A stretch of DNA of 64,000 nucleotides, from assembly GCA_002402105.1 (NCBI GenBank), contig NVVD01000002.1:28680-92679 (forward strand), read 5' to 3'. The DNA is from Candidatus Cloacimonadota bacterium (GTDB lineage Bacteria > Muiribacteriota > UBA6191). The notes beneath the pieces are model-generated. The model worked only from the letters and a program-made list of their open reading frames with translations, had not been told where the DNA came from and did no database searches. This document shows, in pieces, positions 18,412 through 27,318 of the stretch; position 1 is the stretch's first letter; every line of letters starts with the position of its first letter. Both the position numbers and the translations under genes were made by a program.

Positions 18412-20793
18412 TTGCAGATCTCTTTGTCTGACATAATTGAAGCAAATTTAAAAATAGTCAGACTAAAACCTGATGATTTTTTTTCGTATTATAATTTAGC
18501 AAGAGCCTATGAGTATGAAGGCATGACTAAAGAGGCTTTAGTTGCATATCATAGGGCAGCAAATTTAAACTCTGATGATCCTTATGTTCCTTATTCTTTA
18601 TCAAAACTATACCTAAAGCTTTCTCAATACGACGAAGCTGAATATCAAGCAAAAAAAACGATTATTAATAAACCGGATTTTACAGATGCTCATGTAATTT
18701 TAGGTAGGGTTTTAATCTTTAAAAATAAACTTGATGAAGCCATTTTAAGATTTAAAAAAGCTTCAATGATTTCTCCTGACGAACCTCAAATTTATTTATT
18801 TCTAGCAGAACTTTATTATAAAGTCGGGTTTTTGGTTGAAGCTTTAGATAAAATAAAAAAAGCTTTAAAATTAAATACTCAAAATTTTTATTTTCATCAT
18901 TTTCAAGGGATAATTTTTTATAAATTGAAAAACTATGAAGAAGCATCTAAGTCATTTAGAACCTCAAGTTTTTTGAGTGAAGATCATGTAGAATCTTTAT
19001 ATTATTTGTCTTTAAGTCAAAGAGAGCTAAAAAACTATAGAGAGGCTTTAAGTGCTGCAAAAATGGCTTTAAATATAGAGCCAAATCATTTAGGGGCTTA
19101 TTTAGCTTTAGGAAAAGTTTATTTAGAGCAATCAGAATTAGATGGAGCAGTTTCTTCTTTTCAACGAGTTTTGAGTATCAATCCATTTTTTGTAGATGTC
19201 CATAGAGATTTAGCAGAAGTATATTCAAAAAAGAAGCTTTGGGCTCAGTGCTTATTTCATTTAAAAAAAGTAAAAGTAGATCATCTTAAAAATGAAGATT
19301 ATATAACTTTAATTTTGAAGTCAAAAGCATTGTTTTTTTCTAACTTTATAAAAGGCTCACTAGAAATATTAAAAACACTTTTAGTGGCAGAGGTTTATCA
19401 CTGGGAGATTTATTATCTTCTTGGTAAAATATCGCTCGTTGAGCATAATGTTGAGCAAGCAAAAGAGTATTTTGTTTCATCTCTTGAAATTTTAGAAAAA
19501 AACCCTGTTGTTTATCAAGAATTAGCTGAAATTGAAGAGCGTTTAGGTAATCATATTGAGTCTTCTAAATATTTAGAGTTAGTTAATATATTTTCAAAAG
19601 AAGAAAATAATAATTTTGAAATAAAGGTAGAAAAAAAAGAAAACTCGCATCAACAACTCGAAAAACTAGAAAGTTTTTACGAAGAAATTATTCATAAGTC
19701 ACCTGAAAATATAGAAGCTTATTTAGACTTTGGTGATAAACTATTTGAAGTTGGAGAGATTGATAAAGCTTTAAATAGATGGGAAATGGCAAAAGCTCTT
19801 TCACAAAACTCAAGCGATTTATTATATCGCTTAAGTGAGGGTTATAGATTAAGAGGAGAGCTAGAAAAGGCTCTTAGCCTGTTAGAAGAGATTCGTACAA
19901 ATCATGGGGATATTTTAGAAGTAAATATTTCTATGGCTAAAATTTATCTTGAAAATGGAAAATGGGATGAATGTAAAGAGTTGCTTCTTAGGTTAGCTTA
20001 TAATGACGACAAAGAAATTTTACCTTTAGTAATGCTTTTAAAACTGGCAAAATATCAAAATGATTTTGAAGAAATGGAAACCCTTTGTTCTAAAATTTTA
20101 GAGCTCTCTTTAGATAATGTAATGGCGTTATCGACTTTAGGATATTTAAATTATTGTGAGGGAAAATTTGAAATTTCAGAGCAATGTTTTGCCAAAGTAA
20201 TTGAAAAGACTCAAGGTGCTGAATGGGAATCTATTTACTTTTTAGGTTTGATTAAAAAAGCAAAAGGAAACGATAGAGATGCTTACTCTTGTTTTGAGAG
20301 AGTCTTAAAATTACGACCAGATCACTTAAACTCAAGAAATCAATTAGCAAATTTATTAAAAAAATTGGGTAACTTGCATCTGGCGGTCAGAAATTTTTTG
20401 TTTGTATTGCAATTAGACCCAAAAAATATAGAATCTTTAAATCAATTAGGTCAGTTATTTTTTGAGAGTGGTGATTTTGAAAAATCATCAAAATATTATT
20501 TTGATTTAGTTAAAGTTGAGCCAACTCATTTTCAAGGCTTATATCAATTAGGCTTATCATTTTATGAATTGGGCGAATACCATAGAGCGAGCGACTATTT
20601 AATTGATGCTTTAAAATATGGTATTGATGAGTCTATTGTTTATTATAGTTTAGCCCAAACATATGAAAAACTAAACCAAACAGAAGAGGCCATTGTTATT
20701 TTAAAAAAAGGGCTACAATACGCCCCAAAAAAGTCCTCTACTCATGTTTATAGTCTACAATTGTTGAGAAAGCTTCAAGAAAATAATTTATAA
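18412..20793 (+). CDS. Large tetratricopeptide-repeat protein
   Basis: 793 aa made almost entirely of TPR units from residue 15 to the end. The units have the canonical W/L..G/Y..A/F..A....P pattern (for example NLARAYEYEGMTKEALVAYHRAANLNSDD split over two helices). A less regular, charged break (EEIHKSPENI and preceding residues) occurs at about 395-425. There is no signal peptide or membrane segment, so a cytoplasmic scaffold is likely. The start is TTG, 3 nt after spoVS, without a good SD, so translation may depend on spoVS. Function unknown. Confidence 0.82.
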   Translation: MQISLSDIIEANLKIVRLKPDDFFSYYNLARAYEYEGMTKEALVAYHRAANLNSDDPYVPYSLSKLYLKLSQYDEAEYQAKKTIINKPDFTDAHVILGRVLIFKNKLDEAILRFKKASMISPDEPQIYLFLAELYYKVGFLVEALDKIKKALKLNTQNFYFHHFQGIIFYKLKNYEEASKSFRTSSFLSEDHVESLYYLSLSQRELKNYREALSAAKMALNIEPNHLGAYLALGKVYLEQSELDGAVSSFQRVLSINPFFVDVHRDLAEVYSKKKLWAQCLFHLKKVKVDHLKNEDYITLILKSKALFFSNFIKGSLEILKTLLVAEVYHWEIYYLLGKISLVEHNVEQAKEYFVSSLEILEKNPVVYQELAEIEERLGNHIESSKYLELVNIFSKEENNNFEIKVEKKENSHQQLEKLESFYEEIIHKSPENIEAYLDFGDKLFEVGEIDKALNRWEMAKALSQNSSDLLYRLSEGYRLRGELEKALSLLEEIRTNHGDILEVNISMAKIYLENGKWDECKELLLRLAYNDDKEILPLVMLLKLAKYQNDFEEMETLCSKILELSLDNVMALSTLGYLNYCEGKFEISEQCFAKVIEKTQGAEWESIYFLGLIKKAKGNDRDAYSCFERVLKLRPDHLNSRNQLANLLKKLGNLHLAVRNFLFVLQLDPKNIESLNQLGQLFFESGDFEKSSKYYFDLVKVEPTHFQGLYQLGLSFYELGEYHRASDYLIDALKYGIDESIVYYSLAQTYEKLNQTEEAIVILKKGLQYAPKKSSTHVYSLQLLRKLQENNL

Positions 20794-20819
20794 GACTATA
20801 GATTTATAGAAGAGAAATC

Positions 20820-21272
20820 CTACTTTAACTTTAATCTGTCTTCAATCTGATCGAGGACTTTAAATAAATTAAGCATTTTTCGTGCGCTTTGGTTGAACTT
20901 ATTTAATTGATTAAAGTGAGCAGATTTAGTTAAATCATAAAATAAGCTTGATTGTTGATTTAATAAAAAAGAATATTTGTTTAACTCTTTTTGCATAGGA
21001 GCTTCAAGCTCTTTGTATTTTATTTGAATCATGTTAAAGCGGTTACTAGGTCTCACTTTTTTATGGAGTATTTCTTTTAAAGCAAGAGAGAAGGATATAT
21101 CCATTTTACTTGAATTTAAAAGAAGGTTTGCTTTTTCAATATTTTGTTTGTGTAAATATTTGTTTTTAGAAATTTGATCAAGAGGGCTAAAATTTAAGTC
21201 AATAGATTTTACCATTGCAGATGGTATTGTAATAAGGACTATTAGTGTTAAATATAAATTCAATATTTTCAT
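20820..21272 (-). CDS. Small secreted helical protein
   Basis: 150 aa with an N-terminal signal peptide (about 1-20, MKILNLYLTLIVLITIPSAM) and a helical, Lys/Leu/Asn-rich remainder. No cysteines or catalytic motif. It runs convergent with the large TPR gene, with a 26-nt gap. A GAGGAAAA ribosome site precedes the ATG. I do not recognise it; a periplasmic helical protein is the most that can be said. Confidence 0.5.
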   Translation of the reverse strand: MKILNLYLTLIVLITIPSAMVKSIDLNFSPLDQISKNKYLHKQNIEKANLLLNSSKMDISFSLALKEILHKKVRPSNRFNMIQIKYKELEAPMQKELNKYSFLLNQQSSLFYDLTKSAHFNQLNKFNQSARKMLNLFKVLDQIEDRLKLK

Positions 21273-21326
21273 TTTTTCCTCAAAATTTTTAATTTAAAGT
21301 GTAATAGTTACTTTTGTTATAAAAAT

Positions 21327-21346
21327 ATGGGTCAAATTTAGCCCAT
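21327..21346. promoter_or_regulatory. Inverted repeat between divergent genes
   Basis: ATGGG (21327-21331) and CCCAT (21342-21346) flank an AAATTT centre, a nearly symmetric 20-bp site. It lies in the 200-nt divergent gap between the secreted-protein gene and hinT, a position suited to an operator. It could also be a chance AT-rich palindrome. Confidence 0.3.
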
Positions 21347-21472
21347 TTAATATATTTTTTCGGTTTATTATGACAAAAAGTTATACCTTTTAATGATATT
21401 TGTTATTATATGTTTTAGAAATCATTTGATTCAAAGTAAGAAAATAAATAGATATTGATTAGGAGGCTTGTT

Positions 21473-21814
21473 ATGTCAGATTGTATTTTTTGCAAAATAG
21501 TAAAAAAAGATATTCCTTCAGAAATTCTTTATGAAGATGAATGGGTATTGGCTTTTAAAGACTTAAATCCTCAGGCTCCGACTCATTTATTATTTATTCC
21601 AAAAATTCATACTGAAAACTTTATTGAAGCCATTGAAGTACCTAATATTTACGATAAAATTTTTAATGCTATAGCTAATTTAGTAAAAGAAAAAAAGTGG
21701 GATACAAATGGTTTTAGGGTTGTCAGTAATTGTGGAGCAAAAGCAGGGCAATCAGTATTTCACTTACATTTTCATCTACTAGGTGGTAGAGAATTAACAT
21801 GGCCTTCAGGGTAA
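21473..21814 (+). CDS. hinT: HIT-family purine nucleotide hydrolase (HinT)
   Basis: 113 aa histidine-triad protein that hydrolyses purine phosphoramidates and acyl-adenylates. It has N-terminal CIFCKI, the NCGAKAGQSVFHLHFHLLGG segment with the HxHxH active site near residue 100, and the usual C-terminal Trp. ATG 21473 is chosen because AGGAGG lies 6 nt upstream; an upstream in-frame TTG at 21455 lacks a ribosome site. It is followed 4 nt later by rsmB. Confidence 0.93.
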   Translation: MSDCIFCKIVKKDIPSEILYEDEWVLAFKDLNPQAPTHLLFIPKIHTENFIEAIEVPNIYDKIFNAIANLVKEKKWDTNGFRVVSNCGAKAGQSVFHLHFHLLGGRELTWPSG

Positions 21815-21818
21815 AAAT

Positions 21819-23036
21819 ATGAGAAAAGAAATTTTTTATGCATCTAAAAAGGTGTTATTTGATGGAGTATCTAAAGAAGAGCAGTTAAACGAAATTCTAT
21901 CAAATAGTAAACCAAGTTCAGCAAAGACTATTACAAGTTTGTTTTACGGAACTTTAAGAATGTACTTTCCGTTTCAGGAGCATTTGAAAGAAATAAATGA
22001 AAATAGATCACTAAAAAAAGATGTTAAGCTATTATCAACTATGGCTTATGTCCAGTTTTTTCAAATGGACTCTATGCCTGATTATGCTGTTTTAGATGAA
22101 ATGATTAAAGTTCTTCCCCCTAAATTAAAAAATATAAAAAAACATTTCACATGGTTACTACATAAGATATTAAAAGTAGGTAAGTCAATCAAAATGGAAG
22201 GTTTTTTACCAGAATATATGAGAGATGAACTTAAAAAAAGTTTGGGTATAGATTTTTCAAGAGAATATGAAGAGTTTATATTAAAACCTTCTAAAAAATA
22301 TTTTTGTACTGAGTCTTTAGGCACTTTAGAAGATAAAAAACTTTTGCATAAAGATTATCCTTTTTATTCGTGTTCTGGTTTAAATGCTGATGAGCAAAAA
22401 AAAATAATAGAGCAAGATGGTGTAATTTGTGAACTAAACTCTATGTTGATTCCTTATTACTTTAAAGATAAAAAGGGTAAAGACTACTTAGATTTATGTT
22501 CAGCTCCAGGTAGTAAATTATTATGTGCAAAAATTCGTTATAAAGATGATCAAATTATTGGTATTGAAAAAGATAAAGCTAGGTATTTATCATTAGAAAA
22601 AAGAGTTGAAAATAGAGTAGAGTTGAAAAACATTGATGCATTGGCTTATTTAGAAGATTGTAAACTTTTTGATAAAATTGTTTTAGATGCTCCTTGTAGT
22701 GGACTTGGTACTTTAGTTTCAAACCCTGAATGGCTCGAGTTTAAAAATGAATCTATTCATCATAAAAAGTTACCAGGCCTTCAAAAAAAACTTCTTAAAA
22801 AAGCTTTGTTAAAACTAAATCCAAAAGGACAACTAATCTATAGTGTGTGTACTTATTCTTTAGCAGAAACTCAAATGGTCATAAAAGAGGTTATTGGAGA
22901 TAAATATAAAGTTAAAAAAATCTCAAATTTAGTGGGCGAAAAACAAATCAGAACAGATTATGGTACTTATTTATTGCCAAGTAAAAAAGTGGGGAACCAG
23001 ATTTTTTTTGTAGCACTCATTGAGGCGATTCATTGA
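21819..23036 (+). CDS. rsmB: 16S rRNA m5C methyltransferase RsmB-like (NOL1/NOP2/Sun)
   Basis: 405 aa. The N-terminal ~130 residues are a helical NusB-like RNA-binding domain. The rest is a Rossmann methyltransferase with AdoMet motif LDLCSAPGSKLLCAK (about 225), acidic IGIEKDKARY, motif IV DAPCSGLGT (about 290) and motif VI YSVCTYSLAETQ, which holds the second conserved Cys. It is expected to methylate C967 of 16S rRNA. The stop overlaps the next start (TTGA). rsmB (sun) heading a kinase/PASTA-rpe group matches Firmicute gene order. Confidence 0.88.
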   Translation: MRKEIFYASKKVLFDGVSKEEQLNEILSNSKPSSAKTITSLFYGTLRMYFPFQEHLKEINENRSLKKDVKLLSTMAYVQFFQMDSMPDYAVLDEMIKVLPPKLKNIKKHFTWLLHKILKVGKSIKMEGFLPEYMRDELKKSLGIDFSREYEEFILKPSKKYFCTESLGTLEDKKLLHKDYPFYSCSGLNADEQKKIIEQDGVICELNSMLIPYYFKDKKGKDYLDLCSAPGSKLLCAKIRYKDDQIIGIEKDKARYLSLEKRVENRVELKNIDALAYLEDCKLFDKIVLDAPCSGLGTLVSNPEWLEFKNESIHHKKLPGLQKKLLKKALLKLNPKGQLIYSVCTYSLAETQMVIKEVIGDKYKVKKISNLVGEKQIRTDYGTYLLPSKKVGNQIFFVALIEAIH

Positions 23037-24031
23037 GATTTATTAAGTTTGTAATAAAGTGGTTTTCAATTTTTTCTTTTTTGTTGGCAATACTGTTTGG
23101 CGGAATATGGTTTTTATTCCAGGGAGTGCAAAAGCTATTTCATAAAAGTTTAATAATAGTTCCAAACTTTAAGGGCCTATCTTTAGTAGAGGTTCTTGAA
23201 AATCGACCAAAGGGCTTACATCTTGAAATTTTAGAAAAGAAAAAAAGCTTAACCATTCCTAAAGGTTACATTATTGAACAAACTCCAAAATCGGGTGAAA
23301 GAGTGAAAGAGGGTAGACGTTTATTAATGACTATTTCTCTAGGATCAGATAGTATTTCTGTGCCAAGTTTTATTGGAAAATCATTTAGAAAAAGTAATTT
23401 AATTTTAAGAAACTTAGGTTTGAGCGTTGGTACAAAAGCTTTTATAAAGAGTAAGGATTCGGGGCAATCTAAAGTATTATCACAATCTCCAAAGTCTGGA
23501 GAATTAGCTTTAAAGGGTTCTGTTGTTTCTTTTTTATTGTCAAAACCAGTAAAGAGAGGTAGGAGACTACCTATGCTTGAAGAGCACTCTTTATCAAAAG
23601 CAAAAGAAATTTTATTAAAATCAAACTTAAGTTTGGGTAAAATACGAAAAAAATCTATACCAGGATTTAAGCATTTAGAGGTATTAGAGCAGTTTCCGCC
23701 AGCAGGAAATATTTTAAAAATTGATGAAAAAGTAGATTTAGTCATTAATAATATTGAGGAAACCAACGAAAATAAACAGATAAAGACTATAAAAGTCGAT
23801 ATTAAGCTGCCTCCGGGTTTGAAAAGACAATTTGTAAAAGTGGATAAAATGGATTTTTCAGGAAAAAAAACGATTTATGAAAAGAGTCATAGTCCAGCGA
23901 CTTCTTTTTCACTAAAGGTAAAGCTTAAAGGTAGTGGTTATTTAAATATATATTTAGACGATATTTTTTATAAGAAAATAAAATTATCAGGAGAGGTCAA
24001 TGGCATTAACCATAGAGCAAATGGCTATTGA
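23033..24031 (+). CDS. Membrane-anchored triple-PASTA protein
   Basis: 332 aa. A short cytosolic tail and one membrane helix (about 8-29) are followed by three PASTA domains (about 40-104, 108-170 and 177-239) and an unassigned beta-rich C-terminal domain. Each PASTA has the family's final run of QxPxxG (QTPKSGERV, QSPKSGELA, QFPPAGNIL). PASTA domains bind muropeptides or lipid II, usually as the outer part of PknB/PrkC kinases or class A PBPs. Here there is no kinase or transpeptidase in the chain. The pseudokinase-like protein is encoded by the next gene, overlapping by 32 nt. The start is TTG, overlapping the rsmB stop. Confidence 0.85.
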   Translation: MRFIKFVIKWFSIFSFLLAILFGGIWFLFQGVQKLFHKSLIIVPNFKGLSLVEVLENRPKGLHLEILEKKKSLTIPKGYIIEQTPKSGERVKEGRRLLMTISLGSDSISVPSFIGKSFRKSNLILRNLGLSVGTKAFIKSKDSGQSKVLSQSPKSGELALKGSVVSFLLSKPVKRGRRLPMLEEHSLSKAKEILLKSNLSLGKIRKKSIPGFKHLEVLEQFPPAGNILKIDEKVDLVINNIEETNENKQIKTIKVDIKLPPGLKRQFVKVDKMDFSGKKTIYEKSHSPATSFSLKVKLKGSGYLNIYLDDIFYKKIKLSGEVNGINHRANGY

Positions 24032-25082
24032 AACGGCTTTTAAAGTAGAGCCAGTTTTAAATCTTATAAATAAAAATCTTTTGATTAAGGACAGGTATAG
24101 AGTTCTTAACTTACTTTTTGAAACTTCTAAAACAAATGTTTTTAAAGGGATAGATGTAAAAAAGAAAAGGCATATCTTTATATATGTTACCAAGAATCAA
24201 TTTTTTCGTAGGAATAAAGATTTACGTAATTGGATTCAAGATATAAAAAGTTTAAAAAAATTAAGAAAAGATGCTCAAGTCTTTGAAGTTTTTGATATAG
24301 ATTTATGGAAGAAAAAACTTTTTTTAGTAACGAATGCATTTGAAGGCATTCCTATGATTGATTTAATACATCATAGACTAGAGTTACCAATTCCATTTGT
24401 TTTAAATACTATATTAAATTTAGCTGAATGTTTAAAAAAAGCTAAAAGATGTAGTTTGAGTACATCTTTAAGTAAAGAGGACTTATACTTATCAAAAGAT
24501 GGAAGTATACAATTATTAAAGTTTCAAAAAAGCCTATTTAATAATCATTTATTAAATAAATCAGATACAGAAGAAATCTATTTTTTATCATGTTTGTTAT
24601 ATGAGTTACTAATGAATAAAGCTCCTTTTGAGAAACAAGGGTCAACAGCACAACTAGAGTCAAATCATTTACTAGCAAGCTTAAGAGTTAGAAAAGACCA
24701 AGTTTCTTCTGACATTTTTACTGAATTATCAGAGATTTTTGTAACTTGTGCGGGCATGAGTGTCGAAAATAGTATTGATAGTTTAGATAAAATGATGGAA
24801 AAACTATCCACTTTGTTAAAAAAATCAAGCTTAATTCAAGAGGATCATGAAGAAAAAATAGAAAAAGAAGAGCTTAATTCTGCTTTTGATGTTGTAAATG
24901 CATTAAGAGGAGAAGATGAAATAGTAGAAGCTCTTTCTGACTCTAACTTTGGAAATGAATACTCTAGGATTTGGCGTGGATTAGATGTAGAAAATCATTC
25001 AAAGTTTGACTCTGATTTAATTTTTAAATCGTGTGCATTTCTTGTCATTTTATTGTCATTTGCTTATAAGTTATATTTTTAG
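24000..25082 (+). CDS. Membrane-tethered pseudokinase-like protein (PknB/PrkC-derived)
   Basis: 360 aa. Residues 28-215 follow a Ser/Thr kinase fold: RYRVLNLLFETSKTNVFKG in place of the Gly-rich loop, HIFIYVTK for beta-3, LVTNAFEGIPMIDLI for the hinge (109-123), then an HRD-loop equivalent LSKEDLYLSKDGSIQLLKF (157-175), and EIYFLSCLLYELLMNKAPF (192-210) matching DIYSLGvvLyELLtGkpPF. The Gly loop, HRD Asp and DFG Asp are all replaced, so catalysis is improbable. A single membrane helix closes the protein (about 343-359). The SD GGAGAGG lies inside the PASTA gene. Together the two genes look like a PrkC split in two, between rsmB and rpe as in Firmicutes. Confidence 0.7.
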   Translation: MALTIEQMAIETAFKVEPVLNLINKNLLIKDRYRVLNLLFETSKTNVFKGIDVKKKRHIFIYVTKNQFFRRNKDLRNWIQDIKSLKKLRKDAQVFEVFDIDLWKKKLFLVTNAFEGIPMIDLIHHRLELPIPFVLNTILNLAECLKKAKRCSLSTSLSKEDLYLSKDGSIQLLKFQKSLFNNHLLNKSDTEEIYFLSCLLYELLMNKAPFEKQGSTAQLESNHLLASLRVRKDQVSSDIFTELSEIFVTCAGMSVENSIDSLDKMMEKLSTLLKKSSLIQEDHEEKIEKEELNSAFDVVNALRGEDEIVEALSDSNFGNEYSRIWRGLDVENHSKFDSDLIFKSCAFLVILLSFAYKLYF

Positions 25083-25090
25083 GAATCAAT

Positions 25091-25747
25091 ATGAATAGAA
25101 TAGCTCCTTCGATATTATCAATGGATTTTTTAGACTTAAGAAAAGGTCTTGAAACATTAAATGAGTTTGGAGTTGATGTTCTTCATCTTGATATCATGGA
25201 TGGGGCTTTTGTGCCTAATATTAGTTTTGGTCCATGTGTTATTAAAAGTTTAAGCAAAGCTTTTGACGGCTTATTAGAGGCCCATCTAATGATAGAGACC
25301 CCCGAAAATTACATCGAAGATTTTGTTAAAGCTGGCTGTAACAGGATTATAGTTCATGCTGAATCAACTAAGCATTTACATCGACTTATTCAACAAATAA
25401 AATCTTTAGGTGTGCAAGCAGGAATTGCGATTAATCCAGCTACTCCATTATCTGTATTAGAAGAAATAGTTTCAGAAATAGATTTAATTTTATTTATGTC
25501 AGTAAACCCTGGTTTTGGTGGGCAATCGTTTATACAAAGTGTTGGCGAGAAAATAAAAAAAGCTCAAAACTTTAAAAAAATAAATAAAAACTTAATTTTT
25601 GAAGTAGATGGTGGAGTAAATCAATCAAATATAAAAGAGATTTTTTCTCTAGGAATTGATTTGGCAGTAATGGGGTCAGCCATTTTTAACAAAAATGATG
25701 TAGCTCAAAATTTAGAATTAATTCAAAAAGAAATAAAATGTCAGTGA
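25091..25747 (+). CDS. rpe: Ribulose-phosphate 3-epimerase
   Basis: 218 aa TIM-barrel enzyme interconverting ribulose-5-phosphate and xylulose-5-phosphate in the pentose phosphate and Calvin pathways. It has APSILSMDF, the metal site HLDIMDGAFVPNISFGP, HLMIETPENYI, FMSVNPGFGGQSF and the second Asp in VDGGVN, all intact. The last 10 nt overlap the following TPR gene. It lies directly after the pseudokinase, as rpe does after prkC-rsgA in Firmicutes; rsgA is missing here. Confidence 0.96.
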   Translation: MNRIAPSILSMDFLDLRKGLETLNEFGVDVLHLDIMDGAFVPNISFGPCVIKSLSKAFDGLLEAHLMIETPENYIEDFVKAGCNRIIVHAESTKHLHRLIQQIKSLGVQAGIAINPATPLSVLEEIVSEIDLILFMSVNPGFGGQSFIQSVGEKIKKAQNFKKINKNLIFEVDGGVNQSNIKEIFSLGIDLAVMGSAIFNKNDVAQNLELIQKEIKCQ

Positions 25748-27039
25748 AAAAAAAGTCTTTACATCAAATTTTAAAACCAAGAGGTCTTAAAAAATCTACT
25801 TTTTTACATCCTATGACTTTAGAGTCTTTACAGTTTGAATATAAGAAAGGAAACTCACACTCTTTATTGAAGCTAGCCTCTAATGTACAGATAGAAAATC
25901 CTAACTCAATTATAGCTAGGGTTTATACTGCACGAGCACTTTTTTTATCTAAAAATCCTTCTCAAGCAAGTGATTTACTTGAAACGGTTGTTATCCCTTT
26001 TCCTAAACTAAAAGCAATTTATTTAGAATACTTAACCTATTTGTATGAGGCAAAAAGCTATTCTATGTGGGAAGTTCAATGTAATCGCTTTTTTTCTTTT
26101 CATTATTCCAAGAAACTAGCTTTTTGTTTAGGAAAATATCTAGTTAAAGAAAAAAACTATAAACAAGCTTTAAGTCTATTTTTAAGATTGAAAATGGAGT
26201 GCATTGAAGAAAATGAAGCAGCTCAAAAAGTAGTAAATATACTAGGAGTAATTTATTTTAGGTTAGGTTACTTTAAAGAAGCAAAAATTTATTTAGATAA
26301 GAGCTCATCAGTATCTAGACACTATTATTTAGCTGAAATTACTAAAGACCAAGGGAAACTTGGTTTATCACTTTTACATATAGAAAAATTAAAAGGTTTT
26401 ACAAAATCTAAAAAGTTATTAAGTAAAGCAATTTCGTTAGCTAAGGGAATGAATAACTTTTCTCTTGAGATGAACTATCATTTTCAAATGTTAAAATTAT
26501 TAAAAGGTGCAGCAGAAAAAAGAAAATCTTTGCATAGAATGCTTTTTATTAGTAAAAAGCTAGGAGATTGTTCCTTACAAGAGCAGATTTTGAAATCTGT
26601 ATTAAAAATGTCTCCAACAAACATTAATGTTTTAAAAGATTTATCAAACTTATATAAATTAAGAAAAATGTTTAAAAAATCTTTCAACCTTGAATTAAAG
26701 ATTATAAAATTATCTCCATTAGATCAAGAAATTAGAGAAAGTATTGCTAAATATTATTATGACCAAGAAAGGTATGATAAATCATATCATTTTTTAAAAC
26801 TTGGGTATATTTCTTCGGAAAATAGTTTTGAAATGAATTTGTGGTATGGAGAAAGTGCCTATTATTTACAAAAATGGGTAGAAGCTAGAGAGGTGTTTTT
26901 ATCACTTGTTAGTGAAAAAAAATCATTAGCCCGAATTTATTTTTTATTAGCTAAGATTTACTCCGTTCAAGAAAAACCAAAATTATCTAAATATTATCAA
27001 GTCTTATTTGAAGAATATAATCTTAAAATTTGTGGGTAA
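25738..27039 (+). CDS. TPR-repeat protein
   Basis: 433 aa, Lys-rich, built of degenerate TPR units across most of its length (for example LGVIYFRLGYFKEAKIYLDKSS near 165 and AKYYYDQERYDKSYHFLKLGY near 340). No signal peptide or membrane segment. Its ATG lies inside rpe (10-nt overlap), implying coupled translation, and it ends the hinT-rpe operon. Function unknown. Confidence 0.72.
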   Translation: MSVKKKSLHQILKPRGLKKSTFLHPMTLESLQFEYKKGNSHSLLKLASNVQIENPNSIIARVYTARALFLSKNPSQASDLLETVVIPFPKLKAIYLEYLTYLYEAKSYSMWEVQCNRFFSFHYSKKLAFCLGKYLVKEKNYKQALSLFLRLKMECIEENEAAQKVVNILGVIYFRLGYFKEAKIYLDKSSSVSRHYYLAEITKDQGKLGLSLLHIEKLKGFTKSKKLLSKAISLAKGMNNFSLEMNYHFQMLKLLKGAAEKRKSLHRMLFISKKLGDCSLQEQILKSVLKMSPTNINVLKDLSNLYKLRKMFKKSFNLELKIIKLSPLDQEIRESIAKYYYDQERYDKSYHFLKLGYISSENSFEMNLWYGESAYYLQKWVEAREVFLSLVSEKKSLARIYFLLAKIYSVQEKPKLSKYYQVLFEEYNLKICG

Positions 27040-27145
27040 ACTGCTTTTTTTGAGTTAAGAAAAATAAAAAATTGACAAAAAACCCTTTAAAAATGGTGAT
27101 TTCCAAGTTTTTTTTTGAAATAAGTAATTTTTTTGAAAACTTACC

Positions 27146-27174
27146 TTGCAATCAAGAAGTGAATTTCATACACT
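27146..27174 (+). promoter_or_regulatory. Promoter candidate for HU
   Basis: TTGCAA (27146-27151), a 17-nt spacer and TACACT (27169-27174), giving a leader of about 135 nt. A TTGACA at 27072-27077 is also present but has no good -10 at 16-18 nt. The rest of the 279-nt gap before HU is AT-rich with no other structure I can name. Confidence 0.4.
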
Positions 27175-27318
27175 AAATAAAGTTTCAAGTCGTTCTATCG
27201 GCTATCATCCTGTGAAAGTATATTAAATAATAGCTTTGTAGGGTTGTTAAAAATAAATTATTTAAGAAATAATGGTTATATAGTTATTTAAACAGAAGTC
27301 TCAAAATTAGGAGGACTC

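Noticed and set aside
21455-21472. TTG start for hinT, six codons upstream of the ATG
   Set aside because: AGGAGG is placed correctly only for ATG 21473 and would lie inside the coding sequence if TTG 21455 were used.
23266-23766. 166-codon minus-strand frame inside the PASTA gene
   Set aside because: The plus-strand PASTA repeats clearly explain this DNA.
27072-27077. TTGACA at 27072 as the HU promoter
   Set aside because: No acceptable -10 lies at 16-18 nt; the TTGCAA/TACACT pair at 27146 fits better.
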